Source: Polyporus tsugae (lineage: Eukaryota > Basidiomycota > Agaricomycetes > Polyporales > Polyporaceae). Taken from it: a stretch of 64,000 nucleotides of DNA. Positions within the stretch are counted from its first letter, which is position 1. Each line of letters starts with the position of its first letter. A program made the position numbers and the translations under genes. The stretch is from positions 1,674,001-1,738,000 of the forward strand of contig JAHRBS010000008.1 of NCBI GenBank assembly GCA_024305745.1, in the 5' to 3' direction. Shown piece after piece: positions 24,098 to 33,531 of the stretch. The notes beneath the pieces were generated by a model that did not search any database, was not told the origin of the DNA, and worked only from the letters and a program-made list of their open reading frames with translations.

Positions 24098-26353
24098 TCA
24101 GATGAAGTTGTCAGCAGCTCCTTCTGCGTCGATCTCCTCGGTGCAAGGAATAAGATGTATCATCTTTCTATGCCGATCAGGAATGAGCTGAAGCGCGTTG
24201 TATCCATCCACCTCTGGGAGTCCAGTGATGAAGTCGCACATCACAATCTGGCCTGGGCCATCAGGGATTTTGTTTGGTTGAAGAGGACCGTGCGGTTTGG
24301 GATGCGAACCCTTGCCGCGGCGACAGGTGTCGCAGGTCTCAACGTGATCCTTAATGAACTTTGCCATGCCCGGCCACCAGTAGTTTCGCGTGACCAACTC
24401 CAACGTCTTCGACTGCCCAGGGTGTCCAGCGGGCGGGAGGTCGTGGTGGATGCGTACAATCTCAGTGCACAGCGTGTTGTCCTTGGGGACATAGACTTTG
24501 CCTCGGTACAGTAGCAGGCCTTGCTCACTGTTCCAGTCCACCAAGTCATTCTGAAGACGCGCTGGTCCAAGTTTGTCCAGTTTACTGAGTGCCTCCACAA
24601 CCTCCCGCTCACGCTCTCCGCACTCGCGGATGCGTCGAAGCAGTGCCTTCTCTGGAACCACCGATAGATGCCCTCTCTTGGCTGCCAGTACCCGGAAACG
24701 TTCTGGCTGCAACAAGACTCGACTGAGATTGTCATCTGCATCCTCATGCTGGTGGTCGGGCCGTCTCGACAGTGCATCGGCCCTACCATTAGACGTCCCA
24801 GGCTTGTGCGAGATGACAAAGTCGAATCGTGACAGATAGAGAGCCCATCGTGCCTGCCTGCGTGTGAGGTTCTGTGCTGTGCGCCAATACTCGAGGTTCT
24901 TGTGGTCCGACTGGATTTCGAACACACTGGGGAGACCCTTGAGATAGCGATGCCAGGCCTGCAGGGCACGAATGATGGCGAGCATCTCCTTGTCATAGAT
25001 CTCGTAGTTGCGTTCAGCGTCGTTCATCGACTCGGAGTGAAAAGCGATGGGGTGCCATTTGCCGTCTTCCCCCTCCTGAGACAGAACCGCGCCTGTAGCA
25101 AAGTCAGATGCACCGACTTTGATGCGGGTGTTGCGGTCTGGATCATAGATCATCAGGACAGGGCTTTTGGTAAAGCAACACTTGAGCTCATCAAAGGCAG
25201 ACTGCTCTTCGTCTCCCCATTGCCATGGCGCATTGCCCATGAGGCGATCCAAGGGTTTGCAGATGGCACTAAAGTCCTTTATGAACCGCCAATAGAAGTT
25301 TGCAAAACCGCGGAACTTCTGTACGTCTGTGGCATTCTGACGGACAGGCCAATCCGTGATACCCTTCACCTTCACTGGATCCATCTCTACGCAGTTCTCC
25401 GAGATGAGTACACCGAGGTATTCCACCTTAGGCTGTTCGAACTCGCACTTCTCTGGCTTGCAGAACAGATCGTTCTCCTTAAGACATTTCAGGACCTCGC
25501 GCACCAATGTGCGGTGTTCCTCGAGACTGTCGGTGAATATGAGGATGTCGTCGAGGTAGATAGTGACTTTGCCGAGTATGATGAGGTCCTTGAAGATGTT
25601 GTTCATGAGCGCAGAGAATGTGCTGGGCAAATTGGCTAGCCCAAAGAACATAACGTTCGGCTCGAACAGCCCTCGATTGGTCACAAAGGCAGCCTTCCAC
25701 TCATCGCCGGCCTTAACCCGCACATTGTTGTACCCCCAGCGAATATCGAGCTTTGTGAAGTACTTGGCCTTCTTGAGTCGATCCATCAGATCCGATACCA
25801 ACGGTAGTGGGTAACGGTTCTTAATGGTGATCTCATTGAGTCGCCGATAGTCCTGGACTGGACGTAGGCTACCATCCTTCTTCTTGACAAAGAAGAACGG
25901 CGATGACATCGGCGACTTCGACTCTTGAATATAGCCTTTGGCCAAGTTTTCAGTGAGAAACTTGTCAAGCTCTCCTTGTTCGCTGGGCGACAGGGGGTAC
26001 ACACGGGAATGGAACATCTTTGCATCGGGCACGAGCTCTATCGCATGGTCATAGGGTCCGTGTTCTGGCAAACGTTCGGACGCCTCTTTTGAGAACACAT
26101 GCAAGTATTCGTGATAGTGCTTGGGTATGATTTCTTCGATGGGGCGGACTACCTTCTTCTGGTACTCTTGCTCAGCGAGTTGTTGCGAGTATGTGTATGT
26201 CGCTGAAGCAAACAGTTGCGGAGCACCATAAAGGCGTTGTCCATCCTCCCATGCATCGAGAAGAGACGTCTCAGTTCCATCCCACTGCGGCAGGAATCCT
26301 GGCGGCCAGGGCCTATCCTCCTCCTTCTCCTCAGTCATCACGGCCGCACACAC
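24098..26353 (-). pseudogene. Gypsy pol: reverse transcriptase, RNase H, integrase zinc finger
   Basis: 751-residue open frame. Reverse transcriptase blocks are clear: SPFFFVKKKDGSLRPVQDYR, KLDIRWGYNNVRVKAGDEWK, FFGLANLPSTF and the catalytic YLDD. RNase H follows, but its usual DAS motif reads GASDFATGAVLSQ, so the first catalytic Asp appears replaced by Gly. The integrase HHCC zinc finger is present (IHHDLPPAGHPGQ...CDTCRRGKG), then MCDFITGLP, the first Asp of the DDE triad. Ends at a TGA in place of an expected coding triplet. Same frame as the protease segment upstream, separated only by the TGA at 26540. Confidence 0.93.
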
Positions 26354-26539
26354 CCTTCCAACCTTCCTAACCTTCTTTGCCCGTCGAGGACCACGGCACG
26401 CCGTAAGCCGTACCTCCGTATCACGCGCTTTGGTCTTGACAGGTTCAGAGGTTCTCTGGTTAGCCGGACATGTCTCTGGACATCTCGACAGGCGCAGCGA
26501 GCCACGTTCCCAGTCTACTTCAGGGTTGTGCTCGCGTAG

Positions 26540-26779
26540 TCAGTCCAGGCCGATGATGACATCCTCTTCTCCTATATCCGTCACTACAAAGACCACCTTC
26601 TCCCTGTGGTCTCCGATTGCCATATCCAACACGGCAACCTCTGTGATCGTACCATCACAGTTTTCCGAACTGTCGATGTTGTACAGAGGAATTGGCCTTG
26701 CCAACTTCCTCGTCGTAACCCTATTCTGTTCTACAAATCGTCTATGTAGGAACTTAGTAGTAGCACCGCTATCTACCAT
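26540..26779 (-). pseudogene. Gypsy aspartic protease segment
   Basis: Contains the retroviral-type active site VDSGATTKFLHRRFV and the flap-side motif DVIIGLD, which normally continues into a W-L sequence. Here the next codon is TGA (26540-26542), after which the frame continues with LREHNPEVDW towards the reverse transcriptase. The G-to-A change of a Trp codon explains the stop. Confidence 0.88.
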
Positions 26780-26937
26780 AGCTACAATGTCCTTATGTCG
26801 CTGCTTGCCGATTAACCGTACTGGTATATGAAAGTGTTGACCATCGTGATTTACTTCATATACAAACGACGAACCCAGTACAGAAAATCAACTATTACTA
26901 CAAGAACCAGCACGCGCAGTGTCCAATGCGGTTCTAA

Positions 26938-28437
26938 TCAAAAACCCTCTTTCTTATTGACCACCGTAAGGGTGGCGATCTTCTCCTCCATTGCCTTGAG
27001 CTGGGCCTTGAGTGTCGTGAGCTCGTCGGTACCGGATAAGGAAGAAGAGGCAGCCCATTGGCCCTCGACCTTGGGCTTTGGGCAGCGCCACGTGGGATGT
27101 CCTTTCTCTCCGCAGTTCCAGCACTCTCCATCGAACTTCTTCTTGCCCAAACCAGAGGCGGCTGCCTTTTCGCCCTTCTTCTTCCATCCAAATTGCTTTG
27201 GCCGTTCCTCCTCTTGTGCGGCAAGTTGCTGGTCCATCTGCAGTGCAACTTTCTAGATTTTGGCGAGGTCCGAGATGTCGTGCACTGTGGTCACAAAGGT
27301 GTCCTTGATTTTGTAAGGGAGTGCTGTGCGGTACCGTTTGTGCTTGTCCGTGTCACCAAACCTGGTGCGAGCAGTGATGGTGTTGAACTGACTGGTATAG
27401 TCCTTGACAGTGCCAAGCCGATGCGAAGCCTTGCAGAGTTTGGTGAGTTCTGCGACGGCCGCTTCCTCGTCGTTCGCAGCGCAGAAGTGCACCTTGAATG
27501 ACCCTTCAAAGGCCGCAAAGTCCGACCACGCAACATTGCCGCTAGCCACCGTGACGATGTATGGGCCAGCCCACTCAGCAGCGCCACTGGTCAACTTGTT
27601 GAGGATCGTGATCCAGCGGATCTCGTGCGCGACTCCTTGCGCCTCGAGAAGATTGTAGTAGATGCGGGCATTAGCTACAAAGCGGAGCCCTTCCTGCGCG
27701 AGCTTTCCATTGTACTCGCGAGGGGCGACTTGGGAGAGGAGTTTGGAGACATCAAAGGGGGTGGGTGTGGCCATGGTGGGAGCGGGTGACAGTGCTTGCA
27801 ATGAGGGCAAAGAGGAAGAGGACGATGAGGGTGGTGAGGATGGAGGTGTCGGGGTGTTGAGAACTACGGTTTCTCGTTTGGGTTCCTCCTCGACTGCAGG
27901 GTTTGAGTCCTCTTGCTCAGGTTCTGCTTCAATCTTGGGTAGTGCTGAGGTTGAAGCGATGGGGGAATTGGAGGTGCGGGATGTGAGCCGTTGTCTAACA
28001 AGCTCGGCAGTGGTCTGGAGGGTTAGTCCTCCAAGACGAGGGGATGTGGACGGAGTCCCAGTGGGGGTCGGCTTGCGACTTTGGGGCTGAGAGGTTGGAC
28101 GTGAGGTAGGGCGGGACACAGGACAAGATGCAGGGTTACTAGTTGCAACTGCTGCCGCTTGGCGAAGAGGCAGACGTTCGGGGTCACGAAAGGCAGGTGT
28201 AGGGGGTCTGGCAATGTGTGCAAGGATAAGGGCTGGTTGGTCTTTGGTAGTGATGAGTCGAGGTGCAAGACCTTTGACTGCCTCAGGAATAGGTCTCCAA
28301 GTACGACTCCGGTGTGGGCACGGTTGTGTTACACAGACAGACCACCATTTCTTGTCCTTATCCCAGTACTCGTCCTGGACTTCAAAGGGGTGAAAGGCGT
28401 GCGCGAACTCTTTGCAAGCCAGGATGAAGTGTCTCAC
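26938..28437 (-). pseudogene. Gypsy gag with zinc knuckle
   Basis: Gag reading of about 500 codons broken by TAG at 27253-27255. The N-terminal ~210 residues are Pro/Ser/Thr-rich; the capsid-like part (PREYNGKLAQEGLRFVANAR, WAGPYIVTVA, YTSQFNTITARTRFGD) comes next. After the stop the same frame carries a CCHC zinc knuckle (CWNCGEKGHPTWRC, C-x2-C-x4-H-x4-C). The frame ends at a TGA at 26938, and pol is in a different frame, so gag and pol were probably separated by frameshifting or independent initiation in the active element. Confidence 0.88.
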
Positions 28438-28555
28438 TTCCTATCCAGGAACAATGGATGGCTGGTGCACAACCCAACGCTGTCTGCTCAGCCTCCTCGG
28501 CCTATTGCTGTGCCTTAACCTCAAGGGACGCGAGCCCAGGGGTGTCCTGCCTTGG

Positions 28556-28665
28556 TGTCATGAATGCATTATGAACTACATATATAGTACCAGCCAAGTG
28601 TCAAGCCAAGCTTGACATTGCACCCCTTTGGTGTAGCTGGTTCAGCGGCTGGTCTGTTCCTAACA
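28556..28665 (+). repeat. TRIM 5' LTR
   Basis: 110 bp; includes TATA-like ACATATATAG at about 28579-28588 and an A-box-like TAGCTGGTTCAGCGG near 28633-28647. Confidence 0.88.
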
Positions 28666-28711
28666 TAATGTCAAGCTTCCAGCAGTCGAGGGTTCGACTC
28701 CCAGTGGCGCC
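28632..28711 (+). ncRNA. tRNA-like segment spanning TRIM LTR/interior junction
   Basis: An A-box-like TAGCTGGTTCAGCGG near 28633 is followed about 40 nt later by a good B box, GGTTCGACTCC (28687-28697), then AGTGGCGCCA. The 5' TGGTG and 3' CGCCA can pair as part of an acceptor stem, but the T-stem beyond GGG/CCC and the D-arm do not fold well. So it is tRNA-derived or tRNA-like, not a working tRNA gene. Alternatively TGGCGCCA could be a primer binding site for the TRIM. Confidence 0.4.
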
Positions 28712-28939
28712 ACTCTTTGTGCTGTGTGTCATGTGATCCGGAGGGGACTGAGTTGTCCCATGGCCGGTCACATGCTTGGCATGACATAAGCAAAAGAGAA
28801 ACCGGATGCTTCTGGGCACTGGGTCCTTCCGAACCTTCACAAGGCTGTCAATGGCTCTGACCCTAGGATAGGGTTAACCCTTGGGACCAACTAGTATATC
28901 TAGTTCCACGTGAGGACATGTGCCTTGGAAGGGGGGTAA

Positions 28940-29049
28940 TGTCATGAACGCATTACAAACTACATATATAGTACCAGCCAAGTGTCAAGCCAAGCTTGAC
29001 ATTGCACCCTTTTGGCGTAGCTGGTTCAGCGGCTGGTCTGTTCCTAATA
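28940..29049 (+). repeat. TRIM 3' LTR
   Basis: 110 bp copy of 28556-28665, directly after the polypurine tract and directly before the CTTGG target duplication. Confidence 0.88.
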
Positions 29050-29314
29050 CTTGGCTTTGTTTTGCCGCCTTTCTCTAGCCTCCCACGCCGTGAGGCAGAC
29101 CACTTCTGTCAGTGCCGGGGTCTCGGGTTAGGAGCTTTCTGCGCACTGTACCACTAAAAGTGGCAAGCCTCGAGTTGAATCAAGACCACGTCCGATGGTG
29201 TGACTAGAGTGCGCACTACGCTAGGCCAACACAGAGGGTCAAGAGTGCATACCGTACGAGGGGAAAGGGAAAGGGTGTGGGTACGCCGGTGCTCGTGAAG
29301 TAGTTTCAACCTAA

Positions 29315-29758
29315 TGTTACAACTGGCCATCGAGTAAGGACCAGGGAGACTTATGCGACGAGCAAGGGCCTCGACAAGCACTTGTGCAGCAAGAGCGGAG
29401 CAAGGCTCGACGGTCAGGGCTGGAGACAAGATGTATTGAGTGAGGTAACTAACGAGGAAAATACAGCAAGGCTTACCTGGAGACAAGAGGTCAAAACTGA
29501 GGTCTCCAGGCAGTGAAGTACAGGACCTTATATACGTATAGAGGACAATGAGAATCCGGGGACAATAGGTAACTATGGACACGGGTGAACAATGGGAATG
29601 GAACAATAGCGACAACGGACAATAAGGAGCTATTGTGCTAAAGAACAAAGGACGAGATACAATGCAACAGAGAACAATAAGTACAACGTGAGAAGTAGAT
29701 CGTCCGGAAAAGGAGACTAAGGCGCTGGTAGCAGGTGCCGAATGGAACGTTCATGACA
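29315..29758 (-). repeat. Gypsy LTR C (5' LTR)
   Basis: 444 bp on the minus strand from TGTCATGAACG to GTAACA, same length as LTR A. TATA box TATATAAGG on the minus strand near 29528. Several substitutions against LTRs A and B. Internal gypsy leader continues to the left. Its outer edge abuts a WD40 coding fragment at 29759. Confidence 0.88.
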
Positions 29759-29990
29759 CACACCAAGTTGCAAGAGTTGATCGCAACGCCCTCGACGCAA
29801 GTGATTGGAATCCTTGACATGTCCATCGCACCACCGCGCTTGGCCCTTCATGTCCAAATCCCATACAATGGCTACTCCATCTATGCATCCCACGAGAATG
29901 AAGCAGCCTGATGGGTCGTATCGCGCTATGCAGGCATAGGGGTGGAGGGAAGTTTGGATGGATGTTGGGTAGGGGGAAGTGAAGAGGTCT
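29759..29990 (-). pseudogene. WD40 N-terminal fragment, Swd1/RBBP5-like, cut by LTR
   Basis: The minus strand reads DLFTSPYPTSIQTSLHPYAC, then IARYDPSGCFILVGCIDGVA, IVWDLDMKGQARW and CDGHVK. This is one WD40 blade preceded by the short N-terminal stretch seen in Swd1/RBBP5, a subunit of the Set1/COMPASS H3K4 methyltransferase. An AG acceptor precedes the segment at about 29988. After GHVK the sequence runs only ~50 bp before meeting the gypsy LTR C at 29758. No further WD40 blades are found on the other side of the retroelement nest. I infer a gene or gene copy destroyed by the insertion; the family call rests on one blade. Confidence 0.5.
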
Positions 29991-32116
29991 GGAGTTCATG
30001 CCGAAGTCAGCGACGTCGACCAGTGAAAGGTGACTGAGCTGGCCTACTTGTTATTGCCTTACTCATATCTCTACGACTAGGGCAGAGCCAGATTCTCAAT
30101 GGTGAAGAGGAAGCAAGAAAACCAGAGTGGGTGGAAGGGAGCAGTAAGTAGGAGCAAGCTACATAGACTGCAAGCGCCGACGTGCGGCCAACAACCGACT
30201 CCCGAGCCACAATTGTGTTCAAGGTCGCTCTGGAATGGCCACCTTCCTCCATATATACTTACGCGCATGTTCTCTTTCATGGCACAAGAGCCGCCTAATC
30301 CAGATGAAGCTCTCTTCAAAGACCTCAAGATTCCTGCGAACTACAGAAAATACGACCAGACCACCAAAACGGAGATGCGGCAGAGGTGATACCATCACAG
30401 AATCAGTGCCGAGGTTGTAAGCATAGCCACTATTTCAGGGAATTATAATGGGTTTTAAGCTGGGACAATTATCGAATAAGATAGTAATCACCTGTAAGAT
30501 CAATTCAAGTATTCTCCTGATAGCCAATGATCGCGCGCTTCACAACCCTCTTGCAATCCACTCCCAATGTTCTCCCAATCCTCTTGCAATCTCATGGAAT
30601 CCTTCTTGGTCACTGCAACTGCACCGCACAGCATCCCGCTCAAGGTGCCTTACATCGTACCTCAGACATTCTCGGAGAGCGACCATCCCGATACTGTACA
30701 GGACCACGTCGGAGCTTCAATTACGGTGAGCAGCCATCATCCCGCCTGTCTTTTCATCCAAGTCCCTCATCTTTCCCCTCCCCTCCCATATGAACGGTAC
30801 TAAGTTTTTTTTTCCACAGCGACCTTTCCCCCAGCATAAGGTCTGAAGTCCCGGACGTCTCAAGATACCCTCTGGTCCACCCGGGTCAAGTCGCCCATCA
30901 ACCCCCGCCGGTTGTCTAGGACTCGTGCTCGCTGGGTCTAGGATCTTTCGGCTTGAACTTGGTCTTGACTAGGTTTCCTTGCTGTGGTTTAACTGGGCTC
31001 TGGGGGTCACATCTCTGCAGGGAAACTGGGGTATTGTTTTGAATGACGCTCTGGTGTCCGGTTGTGAAGGTGCGTCGGTGTTCACGGTCAGGCCCCTCTC
31101 AGTGTGCATACAGCAGTGCGTCCTATTGTTCCTCTTACGTACACATTCCCAGTTGGTGGTGGTTATTGTCACATTGGTACGTGTCTCTAGTGTCGCCATT
31201 GACTGTTTCTAAGTACACTTTTCCCTGGTGATCCAATTTCCTTGCCTTATTCTGTCTGTACTAGCACGTTGTACTATCTCGTCCCGCCGCACTGTCTTGT
31301 GGACTGAATATAACTTATTTCTTTCACTCGCAACGTGTCTGCGACCGTGTGTGGTCAAAATGACGACCGGAAGGGGCGATGGTAATGATGAATAGAAATC
31401 TATACGTACCGTTGGGTCACCCGGTATTTTCGGACAGGTTAGGACATGTCCAGTCATTGCATCGATTTTACCAAATTGCAACATCATTACAGCGGACTTG
31501 TAAGGAGCCCACTGCCGGAATAGCGGGATTATAATCCGTTATGAAATAGTCATTATAGCGTCCATCAAAATGTGATTACAATGCATTCCAACGCCGTTGC
31601 AATCAGATACAAAACGCGAGCCAAATCCGTGATGCTCACACCGTGGTAGGGACCGTGATCATGTCGCGCCACTACGAGTCCGACCCCGCGGATACTAGTA
31701 CTATATCCGGACTCGCGCGAGTGTACTTTCGCGCTCTCTTGCATCTTCGTTCCGCTTCACGTCCTTGTTCTTCCTTTGGTTCCGCGTCGCTACGTCACCA
31801 GTCCCTCCGAGCATATATTACCATTGTACGGACTCCGTATCGACGCGGCTGTTTTGCACGCCTTCCTCGGCCCTTTCGCCTCCTCCTCGGCCTCGACCCA
31901 CTGCGCATTATAGATCACCCGTCACTTGTCTGTGGTGAGTAGGCTTTAAGTTTTTGCGTTGATATGCTCTGAAGGCTGCAGATGTTTCAGCTGGTCTGGA
32001 GACTGGGACTGGCGTTGGCCAGCTATCGGAAGCGAGACCTAGTACGTCATCCGTTCCGACCCAGAATCAAGCAAGATGAGGCAACTGATCCGCGGCGACT
32101 GATAGAGCCCCTGAGC
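29991..32116. other. Gene-poor stretch before the F-box-like gene
   Basis: Two weak coding-like pieces on the plus strand: 30268-30388 (reads MAQEPPNPDEALFKDLKIPA and on to a GTGATA donor-like site) and 30597-30726 (reads ESFLVTATAPHSIPLKVPYI, followed by a good intron ending TTTTTTTTTCCACAG at 30822). I recognise neither. The rest (30.9-32.1 kb) is the upstream region of the F-box-like gene. Confidence 0.35.
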
Positions 32117-33531
32117 ATGTCTCTCCTTAACCACCACGACGAACAACCCATCTTCGCGCCGCCCTCGAAGTACCGCACTCTGTCCGACCTGCCCCCGGAG
32201 CTGCTGCACGCGATAATATCCCGTGTCAAATCAAATAAGAAGGCACTGCGAGCGTTATCTCTCGTGTGCTATTCTGTGCGCGCCGTGGCTGTCGAGTATC
32301 TCTTTCCCATAGGCGTGGCTATCACCAATGTCGCCTTGATGGATGACCTTGTGTCATTCCTACAACACGCAAACCCAACCCTCGGCAAGAATATCCGGTG
32401 GCTCCGGTTGTCCGGGAAGAAGGACGACCGTGAGTTCCCCCTAACCACCGTCGACGCCGCTGTGGTGGCCAGACTACTGCCGCTAGTGCCAAACCTCACG
32501 TCCTTGCATCTCACGCCCTTCATCTACACGCTTCCTCCTCAACCTCTCTCGACCTCGGTCTCGCATGCTCAAGAGGATACCCTGACCGGGCCGTTCCACC
32601 TCCGATCCCTCACGTTCGGCTCGGGTCTCTATGCGACACAGCACCACAAATCCTCGGTTTCTGGCCTGTTCCGCATCCTCTCTCTATTCTCCGTCGACAA
32701 TCTCGACCCATGGCGCTGCACCGGGGAGTTCAATATGTCGGTTCCACTCGACCCCGCAGCTCTACATAGGCCGTTACGGATCGTGAAGCTGGACTGGATG
32801 GGGGAAGATTGTGATTCCGACTGCGCGGTCTTCCTTGTGAAGGCGCTCAAGGAGAGCATAGAACCCGGGGTGCTGGAGAGCCTTGGGGCATCGTGTTGCT
32901 CAACGGCGATGGTCGCTGCGTTTGGAGAGCTGCTCGCACACGGAGGCGCAAGCCTGACGAGGCTAGACGTATCTGGACGTCCGGTAGGGTCGTCAGACCG
33001 CCGATATCATCTGAAGGACCCACTCGACAGTACGTTTATCTCCTGGTTTGGATTCAGCAATCGGTGCCCGACGTTGTTGATCATCACTGATGCCCTGTAG
33101 GTCACTGGCAAGCCCTCAACATTGCTTCGTGCCCGAAGCTCGAGTCAATAGCCATAAGCATCTACTTGGGCCGCACGTCGTACGATAACCCGCAGTCTGC
33201 GGACTTCGAGTCCGACGTTCCGGCATTGAGCCTCGCGTGCGTGGGTATGCTCTCGCAAGCCCCGTGCACACTGCACAGGGTCAATATCTCCCTGCTCGAT
33301 CTGCCTAACGTGGAGAGGCTATACGATAGGCGGATCCTGCGGCTGGAGGAGTTCGACAAGGCGATCACACCTACCCGGTTTCCCGTGCTGAAGGAGGCAA
33401 TCCTAGAAATCAACCTCGACTCAAATCCTGCGTGGGATCACAGTTGGGATGATATCTTCACCGGAGTACGAAGGGTCTCGCCCAGCCTACACTCGCGAGG
33501 GTTGCTCGAAGTTCGGCACAGGCGCTGCTAG
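32117..33531 (+). CDS. F-box-like protein, intact family member
   Basis: Two exons, 32117-33029 and 33101-33531, total 1344 nt, 447 residues. The start at 32117 is chosen because MSLLNHHDEQ matches the N-termini of the paralogues (MVPSNHHHQP, MSTFDHHHPP); an in-frame ATG at 31982 would add 45 unlike residues. Residues ~20-40 (KYRTLSDLPPELLHAIISRV) form an F-box core, the SKP1-binding motif of SCF ubiquitin ligases. The rest has irregular leucine-rich stretches (PLVPNLTSLHLTPFIYTLP, LTRLDVSGR, SCPKLESIAISIYL) and would serve substrate binding. No premature stops. Only intact copy of four in this window. Confidence 0.82.

Larger units (their letters stand above)
28556..29049 (+). mobile_element. 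TRIM-type non-autonomous LTR retroelement
   Basis: 494 bp bounded by two 110-bp direct repeats that start TGTCATGAA and end CTAACA (5') or CTAATA (3'). It is flanked by a perfect 5-bp target duplication CTTGG at 28551-28555 and 29050-29054. A polypurine tract GGAAGGGGGG lies immediately before the 3' LTR (28927-28936). The 274-bp interior has no coding capacity. This is the classic layout of a terminal-repeat retrotransposon in miniature. It sits in the leader between the gypsy 5' LTR and gag, in opposite orientation. LTRs differ at only a handful of sites, mostly C/T transitions. Confidence 0.88.
22809..29758 (-). mobile_element. Chromodomain Ty3/gypsy LTR retrotransposon, decayed
   Basis: Minus-strand element of about 6.45 kb after subtracting a nested insertion. 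Order 5' to 3': LTR C (29758-29315), leader interrupted by a TRIM at 28556-29049, gag with zinc knuckle, aspartic protease, reverse transcriptase, RNase H, integrase, chromodomain, polypurine tract (23142-23156) and a truncated 3' LTR B (23141-22809). The chromodomain assigns it to the chromoviruses, which target heterochromatin. Four in-frame nonsense codons (27253, 26540, 24098, 23711) inactivate it. LTR B and LTR C differ at many sites, so the insertion is old or the two LTRs come from different copies. Confidence 0.9.
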
